In this document: positions 6,857-15,734 of the stretch, in pieces
How the letters are laid out: the number at the start of each line of letters is the position of its first letter
How positions within the stretch are numbered: the first letter of the stretch is position 1
Origin: Oecophyllibacter saccharovorans
GTDB lineage: Bacteria > Pseudomonadota > Alphaproteobacteria > Acetobacterales > Acetobacteraceae
Direction of reading: 5' to 3'
Length of the DNA: 64,000 nt
NCBI RefSeq assembly: GCF_006542375.1
Contig: NZ_CP038143.1
Coordinates: 1,240,001-1,304,000, forward strand
The notes under the pieces: model-generated
The model's database searches: none
Seen by the model: the letters and a program-made list of their open reading frames with translations, nothing else
Told to the model about the DNA's origin: nothing
Translations under genes and position numbers: made by a program

Positions 6857-9595
6857 GTGGATCAAGTGAAGGGAGAACGTAAGCGTTTGGACATGAGTGG
6901 TGCAAAGCCGGGGTCGCCTGATCCTGTTTCGGACGGGAAAGCGCCTCCACCTCCCGGGCGCCTGCAGAACGCCCTGAGGCAGCTGCGCCACCGCCTGCGG
7001 CGCGGCGGCGCCTGGCTGGCCAGCGCCAATGGCGTGATGGGGCTGACGGTCCTGGCGCTGGTTCTGGCTTTTCTGACTTTCATTGTTCTGGCCGGCGGGC
7101 TGACCTTCACCCATCTGCCGCTTGTCCAGGCCATCCTGTTCCTGCTGGATTTTCTCACCCTGCTGCTGGTGGCCGCAGCAGGTGTCCGGCAGATCGGGCG
7201 CATGCTGGCCGAGCGCCGAATGGGGCTTGCAGGTGCGCGGCTGCATACGCGCATGGTCACCCTTTTTGCGGTCGTGGCTGTCGGGCCGACGCTGATCGTG
7301 GGTGCGCTGGCAGCCCTGTTCTTTCATTACGGGGTGGAGATCTGGTTTTCCAACCGTGTCAACACAGCTTTGACGGAAGCGCGCTCTGTCGCTGCTGGCT
7401 ACCTGCGCGAGCACAATGACAATACCCGGACAGAGGCCTTCGCGCTGGCCAATACGCTCCTGACCGTCCAGAACGACATGTTCGCGCGCGGGGAAGACCT
7501 TTTTCATGATTCCAGCCGCCTGCAGAGCCTGCTGGAAGACGAGGTCATGGAGCGTGGCCTGTCAGATGCGATGATCTTCGACCCCCTGACTGACAAGATC
7601 ATCGCCACAGGCGGCCTGCTGCTCGGCAAGGCTGGTGCCCTGCCGCTGGAGCTGCCGCCGAAATCCATGGTGGCCATGGCAAGAACGGGTGAGGCAGCCA
7701 TTCTTGACCAGCCCAACGAGCAGGTGGTGCGGGCTGTTGTCTCCCTGGGTGGAAATTCCGGGTTGATGCTGGTGATCACCCAGCAGGTCGATCCCTCCAT
7801 TCTCCATCACATGCGCCGGACCGACAAAGTGGTGAGTGATTACCAGCGCATGATCAACAACCGCTACAGTACCCAGGCCGTGCTGGTCGGTATTTTTGCT
7901 CTGATGGGCCTGCTGGTGCTCGCAGTCGGCATGCTCACCGGGCTGGGGCTGGCCAACCGGATCGCGCGCCCCATCTCGCATCTCATCACGGCAGCGCGGC
8001 GCATCTCGCGCGGTGACCTGGCAGCCAGGGTTCCGGTGCACCCAAGCCCGCGTGAGCGTGATGACGAGGTTACCACCCTGTCGCGCGCCTTCAACCGCAT
8101 GACCGATCAGCTGGAGAGCCAGCGCAGCGAGCTGATGAAGGCGTACGGCCAGATCGATGAACGCCGGCGCTTTACCGAAACCGTTCTGGCAGGTGTTTCG
8201 GCAGGGGTCATCGGGTTGGACAGCCAGGAGGCCATCGAACTGCCGAACCGGGCCGCTTCGACCATCCTGCAGAAGGATCTGGAAGCAGCGATCGGGCGCC
8301 CTCTTGTCGAGGTGGTGCCGGAATTCGGGCCCCTGCTGGAGGCGGTGCGCCGTGCGCCAGAGCAGGAGCATACAGCTGAAATCCAGATCGAGACCGAGCA
8401 TGCCCCCGCTCCGGGTGGCCCGGGCGAAGGTGGGGGGGCCGGTGCGGGGCGTACCCTGCTGGTCCGGGCGGCCGGCGAATTCCGGGATGCCTCCAAAGGT
8501 GCGCCTTCAAATACCCCGCTGCCCGTGCCTGCTCAGAACATGCAGGGCTACGTCGTGACATTCGATGACATCACCGCCCTGCAGATCGCGCAGCGCAAGG
8601 CGGCCTGGGCGGATGTCGCGCGCCGGATCGCCCATGAGATCAAAAATCCCCTCACGCCCATCCAGCTGGCGGCCGAACGGTTGCGGCGGCGGTTTCAGAA
8701 GGAGATCGCAAGCGACCCTGAAACCTACGGGCAGCTGGTGGAGACCATCATCCGCCAGGTGGGCGATATCGGCCGCATGGTCGATGAGTTTTCGGCCTTT
8801 GCACGCATGCCCCAACCGGTGATGGAGCGCCACGATCTGGCCCGGCTGTGCCGCGAAGCGCTCATCCTGCAGCGCCATGCCCATCCCGAAATCACCTATG
8901 AGACCCAGGGGCTTGGCAGCAGCCGGGATGGGAAGGAAGAGCGTGTCATGGTCATCTGCGACCGCAGGCTCATCACCCAGGCGCTGACCAATCTGTTGCA
9001 GAATGCGGCAGATGCCATTGAAATGGTTGCCCCAGCCGAGGACGGTAAAAAGCGACCCGGGGTCATCACGCTTTCCCTGCAGCGCAAGAACGGCCAGGCT
9101 GTCATAAGCGTGGCAGATAATGGCATCGGCCTGCCGCCGGCTGACAGGCACCGCCTGATAGAGCCTTATGTGACTCACAAGCCCAAGGGAACAGGGCTGG
9201 GTCTGGCCATCGTGCACAAGATCATGGATGCGCATGCAGGTGGCCTGACCCTCCATGACCTGTCCCAGCAGGAGCCAGGCCAGGCTGCCGCTTCGCCAGG
9301 TTCCCCGCGTGAGAGCGGGACGGGCTGCCTTCCGCCTGAGCCGGTCCAGCCGGTTCCAGCCGAGCCTGCAAGCGGAAATGCCCCTGGTGCTGACCGACCG
9401 CCTGCCGCGGGGGAAGCGGAGGGAAAGGTGCCGTCTGCAGGGGAGAAAACGGTCGGAAAAACGAGAAATCATGACCTTGGCCGCCACGGAACGCTTGTCA
9501 TCCTCTGCTTGCCACTGGCAGAAGGGAAGGATGCGCATGTCGCGCCCGAACCGGCTACCGGCCCTGTCGAACCCGCCATGCGCCCCGGAAGGTAA
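6857..9595 (+). CDS. ntrY: Sensor histidine kinase NtrY
   Basis: Membrane kinase of the NtrY/NtrX two-component pair, linked in alphaproteobacteria to nitrogen and redox responses and envelope physiology. Three hydrophobic helices lie in the first ~165 residues, then a periplasmic sensor loop, a fourth helix (about 335-360, LVGIFALMGLLVLAVGML), a HAMP linker, a PAS-like region, the phosphoacceptor His593 in RIAHEIKNPLTP, and ATPase boxes NLLQNAADAIE, VADNGIGLPP and GTGLGLAIVHKI. About 70 residues of Pro/Ala/Glu-rich sequence (residues about 803-875) are inserted between the G2 box and the last strand (HGTLVILCLPL), which is unusual. The GTG at 6857 is used here; ATG at 6893 is an alternative. 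ntrX starts 9 bases after the stop. Confidence 0.93.
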   Translation: MDQVKGERKRLDMSGAKPGSPDPVSDGKAPPPPGRLQNALRQLRHRLRRGGAWLASANGVMGLTVLALVLAFLTFIVLAGGLTFTHLPLVQAILFLLDFLTLLLVAAAGVRQIGRMLAERRMGLAGARLHTRMVTLFAVVAVGPTLIVGALAALFFHYGVEIWFSNRVNTALTEARSVAAGYLREHNDNTRTEAFALANTLLTVQNDMFARGEDLFHDSSRLQSLLEDEVMERGLSDAMIFDPLTDKIIATGGLLLGKAGALPLELPPKSMVAMARTGEAAILDQPNEQVVRAVVSLGGNSGLMLVITQQVDPSILHHMRRTDKVVSDYQRMINNRYSTQAVLVGIFALMGLLVLAVGMLTGLGLANRIARPISHLITAARRISRGDLAARVPVHPSPRERDDEVTTLSRAFNRMTDQLESQRSELMKAYGQIDERRRFTETVLAGVSAGVIGLDSQEAIELPNRAASTILQKDLEAAIGRPLVEVVPEFGPLLEAVRRAPEQEHTAEIQIETEHAPAPGGPGEGGGAGAGRTLLVRAAGEFRDASKGAPSNTPLPVPAQNMQGYVVTFDDITALQIAQRKAAWADVARRIAHEIKNPLTPIQLAAERLRRRFQKEIASDPETYGQLVETIIRQVGDIGRMVDEFSAFARMPQPVMERHDLARLCREALILQRHAHPEITYETQGLGSSRDGKEERVMVICDRRLITQALTNLLQNAADAIEMVAPAEDGKKRPGVITLSLQRKNGQAVISVADNGIGLPPADRHRLIEPYVTHKPKGTGLGLAIVHKIMDAHAGGLTLHDLSQQEPGQAAASPGSPRESGTGCLPPEPVQPVPAEPASGNAPGADRPPAAGEAEGKVPSAGEKTVGKTRNHDLGRHGTLVILCLPLAEGKDAHVAPEPATGPVEPAMRPGR

Positions 9596-9604
9596 GGAGA
9601 GCAG

Positions 9605-11065
9605 ATGGAGCACGAGATCCTGATCGTTGATGACGAGCCCGATATCCGCTTCCTGCTCGAAGGGGTGCTGGAAGACGAAGGGTACGTCACGCGCGGTGCC
9701 GGCAATTCGGACGAAGCCCTGGCAGCCTTCCGCGAAGGTCATCCCTCCCTGGTCATCCTGGATATCTGGCTGCAGAATTCGAAACTCGACGGGATCGAGC
9801 TGCTCAAAATATTCAAAGCCGAGAATCCCGGCGTGCCGGTCGTCATGATTTCAGGTCACGGCACGATCGAAACCGCCGTTGCAAGCCTGCAGCACGGGGC
9901 CTACGACTTCATCGAGAAACCCTTTCAGTCAGACCGTCTGCTGGTCGTGGTGCGGCGTGCGCTGGAAGATGCGCGCCTGCGCCGTGAAAATGCGGAGCTC
10001 CGCACGCGTGCGGGAACGGAGATGACCCTGATGGGCAACAGTGCCCTCATGCAGGGGGTGCGGAGCCAGATTGCCAAGGTGGCGCCGACCAATTCACGCG
10101 TGCTCATCAGCGGTGGCGCAGGGGCCGGCAAGGAAGTGGCGGCGCGGATGCTGCACGCCCAGTCCAAGCGGGCGGACGGGCCCTTTGTCGTGCTGAACTG
10201 CGCCACGCTGGCGCCGGACCACTTTGAGGAGGAACTCTTCGGCGTGGAAGGCCGGGACGGCCAGCCGGCGCGTCGCGGTCTGCTGGAACGGGCCCACCGC
10301 GGCACGTTGCTGCTCGATGAAGTGGCTGATATGCCATTTGAGACGCAGGGCAAGATCGTGCGGGCGCTGCAGATGCGCACCTTCGAGCGTGTGGGCGGCG
10401 GCACGAGCGTCAAGGTGGATGTGCGCGTGATCGCCTCCACCAGCCGTGACCTGCAGGAGGAAATCGCCGCGCGCCGCTTTCGTGAAGACCTCTATTACCG
10501 TCTGGCCGTCGTTCCCCTGACCATGCCGGCCCTGCGCGAGCGGGCGGAGGATATTCCCGTCCTGGCGCGATATTTTCTTGAAAGCTGTGCGAAATCCGCC
10601 GGCCTGCCTGACCGCGAACTGGCTGTGGACGCCCTGGCCAGCCTGCAGACCTATGACTGGCCCGGCAATGTGCGGGAGCTGCGCAATCTGATGGAGCGCA
10701 TGCTGATCATGGCCCCCAGTCTCGGCAATGGCCAGGAGACCATCCGCGTCGACATGCTGCCGGAGGTGATCCGCCAGGGCGCGCCCAGCATGAGCCGGCT
10801 GACTGCGGAAGCGGATGTGATGAGCCTGCCCCTGCGTGAGGCACGAGACCTGTTCGAGACGCAGTATCTGCAGGTGCAACTGATGCGTTTTGGGGGCAAT
10901 ATCAGCCGGACTGCTAATTTCGTGGGCATGGAGCGCAGCGCTCTGCACCGGAAACTCAAGCAGCTTGGTGTCACCATGGAGGATAGGGCGGCGCTGCAGG
11001 CTGCCGGCAGAACCTCCGCCAGCTCCAGCGCCGCAGCGCCGGCTGAAGGGAAAATTCCGTCATGA
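9605..11065 (+). CDS. ntrX: Response regulator NtrX
   Basis: Cognate regulator of NtrY. The receiver domain occupies about residues 1-120 with phosphoacceptor Asp53 (VILDIWLQ), the acidic pair VDDEPD and the switch Lys in FIEKPF. A sigma-54-interaction-type AAA+ domain follows with Walker A GGAGAGKE at 170-177 and Walker [13 protein letters not shown], and a Fis-type HTH lies at the end ([20 protein letters not shown]). The GAFTGA loop is missing; the equivalent stretch is [13 protein letters not shown], as is known for many alphaproteobacterial NtrX proteins, so direct sigma-54 activation is not expected. A good AAGGAGAGC ribosome site precedes the ATG. The stop overlaps the hfq start by four bases. 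Confidence 0.94.
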   Translation: MEHEILIVDDEPDIRFLLEGVLEDEGYVTRGAGNSDEALAAFREGHPSLVILDIWLQNSKLDGIELLKIFKAENPGVPVVMISGHGTIETAVASLQHGAYDFIEKPFQSDRLLVVVRRALEDARLRRENAELRTRAGTEMTLMGNSALMQGVRSQIAKVAPTNSRVLISGGAGAGKEVAARMLHAQSKRADGPFVVLNCATLAPDHFEEELFGVEGRDGQPARRGLLERAHRGTLLLDEVADMPFETQGKIVRALQMRTFERVGGGTSVKVDVRVIASTSRDLQEEIAARRFREDLYYRLAVVPLTMPALRERAEDIPVLARYFLESCAKSAGLPDRELAVDALASLQTYDWPGNVRELRNLMERMLIMAPSLGNGQETIRVDMLPEVIRQGAPSMSRLTAEADVMSLPLREARDLFETQYLQVQLMRFGGNISRTANFVGMERSALHRKLKQLGVTMEDRAALQAAGRTSASSSAAAPAEGKIPS

Positions 11066-11352
11066 CCTCTACCAGAACCGCCTCTCTTTCCGTTCCTCCC
11101 TGCAACAGCGTGCAGGAGGCCTTTCTGAGGCACCTTCAGGCTGCCGCTGAATCTGTCACCGTCTTTCTCGTCAACGGCGTCAAGCTGCAGGGCATTATCA
11201 GTCAGTTCGACGCCCACACGCTTCTGCTGCGGCGCGAAGGCCATGTGCAGCTCGTCTACAAGAACGCGATCAGCACCATCATGCCGGTGGCTGCCCTGCC
11301 GAGTGAGTTTGACACGGGCCTCAGCGAAGATCCGGCAGCGGGCGATTTCTGA
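11062..11352 (+). CDS. hfq: RNA chaperone Hfq with altered rim patch
   Basis: A 96-residue Sm-like protein that forms a hexamer pairing small RNAs with mRNAs. The Sm1 core [20 protein letters not shown] and the Sm2 core [12 protein letters not shown] are clear. Compared with the canonical E. coli sequence, the basic rim segment RRER is here QAAA (in [12 protein letters not shown]) and the proximal-face YKHAIST is YKNAIST. A short acidic tail follows the core. Translation is probably coupled to ntrX through the ATGA overlap, and hflX follows after 82 bases, matching the conserved ntrYX-hfq-hflX order. Confidence 0.95.
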   Translation: MTSTRTASLSVPPCNSVQEAFLRHLQAAAESVTVFLVNGVKLQGIISQFDAHTLLLRREGHVQLVYKNAISTIMPVAALPSEFDTGLSEDPAAGDF

Positions 11353-11434
11353 AGCCGGTGGCCTCTCTCCGAACCCGCCTCTCTGACAATCCGGGATCAG
11401 GCTCTGTCAGCAAGGTGGTGACCCTTGAGAAGAA

Positions 11435-12763
11435 GTGATGAGAAAAGCTGAAGAGACCGCCCGTCCTGCCACGCGTGCCGCGGTTGTTCTACCCTGGCAG
11501 CGCACTCCAGGCTCCGATACCACGCGTGCGGCTGATGCCCGTCTGGAAGAGGCGGTCGGTCTGGCCGCCTCCATCGGTCTGGAGATCGTTTTCCAGACGG
11601 TCTACACCCTGCGCTCGCGCCGCCCGGCAACCCTGCTGGGTCCGGGCCAGCTGGACCAGCTGACCGATATCGCCCATGACGAGCAGATCGGCGTGGTGAT
11701 CGTTGATGCGCGCCTGTCGCCGGTGCAGCAGCGCAATCTTGAAAAGGCCCTGGGCTGCAAGGTCATGGACCGGACAGGGCTGATCCTGGAGATCTTCGGC
11801 GCCCGTGCCGCCACGCGTGAAGGTGTGCTGCAGGTGGAGCTGGCCCATCTGGAATACCAGCGCTCCAGGCTGGTCCGGCTCTGGACCCATCTCGAGCGGC
11901 AGCGCGGTGGTTTCGGCTTTCTGGGCGGCCCGGGTGAAACCCAGATCGAAGCCGACAAGCGGATGATCGGGGAGCGGATCGTCAAGCTCAAGAAAGAGCT
12001 GGAGCAGGTGCGGCGCACGCGTGGTCTGCATCGCGATGCACGCAAGCGGGTGCCCTTTCCGGTCATTGCCCTGGTCGGTTACACCAATGCAGGCAAATCA
12101 ACCCTGTTCAACCGCCTCACCGGGGCGGACGTGCACGCCAAGGACCAGCTCTTTGCCACGCTGGATCCCACGATGCGCAGCATCAGGCTGCCTTCCGGGC
12201 GCCAGGTTATCCTGTCGGACACCGTGGGGTTTATCAGCGAACTGCCGACTGAACTCGTGGCAGCCTTCCGCGCCACTCTGGAAGAAGTGGCTGAAGCCGA
12301 CGTTATCCTGCACGTGCGTGATGCGGCCCATCCCGATACGGGGGCGCAGAAGGCGGACGTGCTGACAGTCCTTGACGACATGGCGCGTGACGGCATGATC
12401 GACGCCCAATGGCCGGAGCGGACGATTGAAGTGCTCAACAAGGCCGACCTGCTGGGCGGGGCAGGCAACGTGCCCCACCGCAAAGGCGAGATCGTCATTT
12501 CAGCTCTGGATGGTGAAGGCCTCCCCGACCTTCTCGAAGCGCTTGACGCTTACATGACCCGCACCATGGTGGAAGCCATCATTCATGTGCCTATGACGGA
12601 AGGCAGCGCCCTGGCCTGGCTTTATGAACATGGGGAAGTGCTGGAACGGGTGGAAGGCGAGACGGGACTGGAGCTGCGCGTCCGGCTTTTCCAGCCCGAT
12701 CACGCCCGTTTCTGGCGCCAGTTCCCTGATCTGCGCGTCGAGCAGCCGGCTGTGGAGGCTTGA
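11435..12763 (+). CDS. hflX: Ribosome-associated GTPase HflX
   Basis: A 442-residue GTPase that binds the 50S subunit and rescues stalled or heat-damaged ribosomes. The N-terminal HflX-specific domain is recognised by LLGPGQLDQL and VDARLSPVQQRNLEK, then the glycine-rich RGGFGFLGGPGETQIE linker. The G domain shows G1 GYTNAGKST (from residue 215), the G2/G3 region LFATLDPTMRS and LSDTVGFISELP, and G4 NKAD. A GTG at 11435 is directly followed by an ATG at 11438; either may be used. It closes the hfq-hflX unit and converges on the SulP gene. Confidence 0.95.
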   Translation: MMRKAEETARPATRAAVVLPWQRTPGSDTTRAADARLEEAVGLAASIGLEIVFQTVYTLRSRRPATLLGPGQLDQLTDIAHDEQIGVVIVDARLSPVQQRNLEKALGCKVMDRTGLILEIFGARAATREGVLQVELAHLEYQRSRLVRLWTHLERQRGGFGFLGGPGETQIEADKRMIGERIVKLKKELEQVRRTRGLHRDARKRVPFPVIALVGYTNAGKSTLFNRLTGADVHAKDQLFATLDPTMRSIRLPSGRQVILSDTVGFISELPTELVAAFRATLEEVAEADVILHVRDAAHPDTGAQKADVLTVLDDMARDGMIDAQWPERTIEVLNKADLLGGAGNVPHRKGEIVISALDGEGLPDLLEALDAYMTRTMVEAIIHVPMTEGSALAWLYEHGEVLERVEGETGLELRVRLFQPDHARFWRQFPDLRVEQPAVEA

Positions 12764-12768
12764 CCCAG

Positions 12769-12808
12769 CACTGCCTGCCCGGCGTTGAAAGGCCTCGGGC
12801 AGACAGTG
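12769..12808. terminator. Hairpin between convergent hflX and SulP genes
   Basis: Two arms, CACTGCCTGCCCG and CGGGCAGACAGTG, can form a 12-pair stem with one mismatch around a 14-base loop. There is no downstream T tract on either strand, so it is an imperfect terminator; its place between converging stops supports the call. Confidence 0.4.
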
Positions 12809-12818
12809 CGGCAGCAGG

Positions 12819-14288
12819 TCAGATCTGGAGCAGCTCGTGCTGGGACTGCGTGTTCAGAATGCCGTGCTGGCCGAGATTGAGCCCAGCCACTTCGACAACA
12901 TGATCGTGCTTGTGGAGCTTGTCGATCACCCTTTCCAGGACCTGAACGGTGGTGATGTCCCAGATGCGTGCATCTGTCAGGTTGAGAATGACGGTTTTCT
13001 TGGGTGTCAGATAATCAATCGCATCATCGAGCTGGTCGGCCGAAGCAAAGAAAAGCTGCCCGTAGACGTAATAGGTCAGGGTGTCGCCGCTTTCGCTGGA
13101 GGTGATTTTGACCAGCCCTGCGGCGCGCCAGGCGAAGAAAACCCCTGAGAGCAGAACGCCGACCAGAACGCCGACGGCCAGGTTGTGGGTCAGAACGACG
13201 ATGATGACGGTGAGAATCATCACCAGGCTGGTAAGATGCGGATGCCGGGTCAGGTCTTTGAGGGAAGACCATGAGAAGGTGCTGACAGAGACCATGATCA
13301 TGATGGCTACCAGGGCTGCCATGGGAATGCGGGCGACCCAGTCATGCAGGGCGACCATCAGCAGGAGCAGAAAGGCGCCGGCCGTAAAGGTGGACAGCCG
13401 TCCGCACCCGCCGTAGCGCAGGTTGCCGATGGTCTGGCCGATCATGCCGCAACCGGCGATGCCGCCGAAAAGCCCTACGAAGATATTGGAAATTCCGAGC
13501 CCGGTGCATTCCTGGCGGGCGTCGCCGTGGGTGGCGGTCAGGTCATCGACGACTGTGGCGGTCATGAGCGATTCAAGCAGTCCCACTGTGGCCATGGCCA
13601 GCGCGCAAGGCAGGACGATGGCGAAAGTCTCCATGGTCAGCGGCAGATGCGGCCAGGTGAGATGCGGCAGTCCGGTCGGCAGTTCGCCGAGATCAGCCAC
13701 TGTCCGCACGGCCATGGGGTGGAAAATGGTGAAGGCGGTCAGCAGGACGATACAGATCAGCGGGGAGGGAATGGCGTTCCAGAAACGACGGGGTGGTAGG
13801 AGAGGCAGCAGATAGATGATGGCCAGCCCGGCTGCGATCAGGAACCATGTTTCCCAGCCGCCACCCAGAATCTGGGGTACCTGGGCTGAAAAGATAAGGA
13901 TTGCCAGAGCGTTCACGAAGCCGGTGCGGACTTCGGCTGCCACGAATCTCATCACCGCCTGCAGGCGCAGAAGGCCGAAGCCGACCTGCATTCCCCCTGC
14001 CAGGAGGGTTGCCAGGATCATGTAAGGCACGCCGTGGGCATGGATAAGCGGCGCTGCAACCAGGGCAACGGATCCAGCAGCGCCTGAAATCATCCCGGGG
14101 CGCCCGCCGAAAATGGAGATGGAGACAGACAGCACGAAGGACGCGAACAGTGAGACGGCTGGCGAGACGCCGGCGATATAGGAGAAAGCGATGACTTCCG
14201 GAATAAGGGCGAAGGTGCCCACCATACCGGCCAGAACCTCCCGGACAGGTCGTTGTGTCCATTGCTGGAGATAGGTGGAAACAGACAT
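12819..14288 (-). CDS. SulP-family anion transporter with C-terminal STAS domain
   Basis: A 489-residue inner-membrane transporter of the sulfate permease family, moving sulfate, bicarbonate or another anion. The N-terminal half starts directly in the transport domain (LAGMVGTFALIPEVIAFSYI), with the SulP signature region GGRPGMISGAAGSVALV and about ten further hydrophobic helices. The last ~90 residues form a STAS domain (TVILNLTDARIWDITTVQVLERV). The substrate cannot be told from sequence; no sulfate assimilation gene is adjacent. The ATG at 14288 is used. A short inverted repeat (AATCC / GGATT) lies about 100 bases upstream at 14384-14399 and might be an operator. Confidence 0.9.
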   Translation of the reverse strand: MSVSTYLQQWTQRPVREVLAGMVGTFALIPEVIAFSYIAGVSPAVSLFASFVLSVSISIFGGRPGMISGAAGSVALVAAPLIHAHGVPYMILATLLAGGMQVGFGLLRLQAVMRFVAAEVRTGFVNALAILIFSAQVPQILGGGWETWFLIAAGLAIIYLLPLLPPRRFWNAIPSPLICIVLLTAFTIFHPMAVRTVADLGELPTGLPHLTWPHLPLTMETFAIVLPCALAMATVGLLESLMTATVVDDLTATHGDARQECTGLGISNIFVGLFGGIAGCGMIGQTIGNLRYGGCGRLSTFTAGAFLLLLMVALHDWVARIPMAALVAIMIMVSVSTFSWSSLKDLTRHPHLTSLVMILTVIIVVLTHNLAVGVLVGVLLSGVFFAWRAAGLVKITSSESGDTLTYYVYGQLFFASADQLDDAIDYLTPKKTVILNLTDARIWDITTVQVLERVIDKLHKHDHVVEVAGLNLGQHGILNTQSQHELLQI

Positions 14289-14558
14289 GAGAGAGGCTGA
14301 AACTCCTTAGGATTGAAGAAGGTCGAAAGTGCGGAAAAGCGTGTTTTCCTGACCGACCCGGCCGCAGGGGGCTGAATGAAAAATCCAAATGGGGGATTCT
14401 ACCATGCAAAGTTCTGGTGGAGATAGGCTGGGCGCGGGAAAAGGGCAGCTGTCCTGATAACTGTTACGGCGGGGCGCAGACAAGGATTTTTTCTGTAAAA
14501 AAGACTGGGAGGGCTGGACGGGAAGCACAGGATTTTTTAGAAACTTACTCGCTGTGTG

Positions 14559-14634
14559 GCGGATGTAGCTCAGTTGGTAGAGCGCCGGTTTGTGGTACCG
14601 GTTGTCGCGGGTTCGATCCCCGTCATTCGCCCCA
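14559..14634 (+). tRNA. tRNA-His (anticodon GUG)
   Basis: Complete cloverleaf: acceptor GCGGATG with CATTCGC, D arm GCTC/GAGC, anticodon stem CCGGT/ACCGG with loop TTGTGGT (anticodon GTG), T arm GCGGG/CCCGT with TTCGATC loop (one G:T pair), and encoded CCA. The base before the acceptor (14558) is G and the discriminator is C73, so the standard G-1:C73 identity pair is genome-encoded. Confidence 0.97.
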
Positions 14635-14815
14635 GCGCCCTTCCTGAAAAAACGCTGTAAATCGTGCCACGGCTTGGTATAGTTTTCACATAACTATCCC
14701 AGTCGGGATAAATGTGCGGACGGTCCATGAGGGCCTGGTTGCACGTTTCTTCCCGCGCCTGGCCCATCAAGCATCCGGGTCCAGGTCTTTTACCGGCAGA
14801 TCAGGGAGAAATATC

Positions 14816-15169
14816 ATGACAACCGGAAAATCTGAAAAGACTGTGGCTCTTCAGAACCGCAAAAGCCTGGGCAAGGTGTTGGGCATGGCCGTGCTCTCCG
14901 CCGGACTGCTGGGTGGACTTGCAGCCTGCAATGATTCATCGGAAACCCCGAAAAGCACCACGGCCAGCTCGGCAGCGGGTTCCACTTCGGCCACGCCCAT
15001 GATCGGCGGTCATCCCAATCCTGCCGCCGCTTATTGCGCTCAGGTCGGCGGCACGCCTGTCATCCGCACGGCCCAGGATGGCAGCCAGAGCGGCCAGTGC
15101 CGCCTGCCGGACGGTCGGATGGTTGATGAATGGCAGCTCTTTCGTCAGGCACACGCCAATAATCCCTGA
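14816..15169 (+). CDS. DUF333-type small lipoprotein
   Basis: A 117-residue exported protein. The ATG at 14816 has AGGGAG eight bases upstream. An N-terminal hydrophobic stretch ends in a lipobox-like GGLAAC, then a Ser/Thr/Ala-rich linker, then a C-terminal module NPAAAYCAQVGGTPVIR ... CRLPDGRMVDEWQLFR. This two-Cys pattern is that of the DUF333 family of putative periplasmic or outer-membrane lipoproteins (often annotated hemolysin-like). The function of the family is not established. It follows tRNA-His and has no evident operon partner. Confidence 0.75.
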   Translation: MTTGKSEKTVALQNRKSLGKVLGMAVLSAGLLGGLAACNDSSETPKSTTASSAAGSTSATPMIGGHPNPAAAYCAQVGGTPVIRTAQDGSQSGQCRLPDGRMVDEWQLFRQAHANNP

Positions 15170-15287
15170 TCCTGCACGCCTGGTGCCGGAGATGTGAAAG
15201 CCCGGCGCCAGTCCTGATCCCTTTACTTGTGAGACAGGTTGAAAAGGCCTAGTTTTCAGGGGCAGTCTTTATCCGGGGAGGCACGAT

Positions 15288-15623
15288 ATGGCAGGGATTT
15301 ACAGGCGCGGCCGTTGGTTCGTCGAATTGGACGGACATGAAGAGCGCCGTGGTTGGGTGGTCTATGATCTGGCACGCTTTCCCTATGAAGCCGCCTATCT
15401 GCTGACCCCAAGGCGTGCTTCAGGGGATCTGAATCTGGCGCCTGCCACGATGCGGCCACGTCCGGCCGAAAATGCCCAGGATGTTACCGATCTTCTGGGA
15501 CTGGCGCGTTCCATCGCGGTGGAGCGGCTTGCCGGGCTGCGTCGTTACCGCGCTGAAGCGCTGAGCCGTGTTCCGCGCTCAACTGCCTGGGGAACGCTGG
15601 TCATCCGGCAACGGCGCTTCTGA
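15288..15623 (+). CDS. Hypothetical protein, 111 aa
   Basis: An unrecognised soluble protein with a very good ribosome site (GGGGAGG eight bases before the ATG) and a strong terminator after it, so it is a credible monocistronic gene. The N-terminal half is rich in aromatic and charged residues (MAGIYRRGRWFVELDGHEE, then GWVVYDLARFPYEAAYLLTP), and the C-terminal half is basic with a helix (RLAGLRRYRAEALSRVPR). No signal peptide or transmembrane segment is seen. No function is proposed. Confidence 0.7.
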   Translation: MAGIYRRGRWFVELDGHEERRGWVVYDLARFPYEAAYLLTPRRASGDLNLAPATMRPRPAENAQDVTDLLGLARSIAVERLAGLRRYRAEALSRVPRSTAWGTLVIRQRRF

Positions 15624-15660
15624 GCGCTGTTTCCTGGTCTTATCAAAGACCACAGCTTTC

Positions 15661-15698
15661 AGGGCTGGAAAGGAAGAATTCCCTTTCCAGCCCTTTTT
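15661..15698. terminator. Rho-independent terminator
   Basis: A perfect 13-base-pair stem (AGGGCTGGAAAGG with CCTTTCCAGCCCT) around an 8-base loop, followed by TTTTGT on the plus strand. It ends the gene at 15288 and lies before the convergent gene at 15735. Confidence 0.88.
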
Positions 15699-15734
15699 GT
15701 CAGCTGTTTCCGAAACCCCTTAAATCTGTGGAGC

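Noticed and set aside
8507..9742. Minus-strand open frame of 411 codons
   Set aside because: Antisense to the kinase domain of ntrY; no ribosome site or domain.
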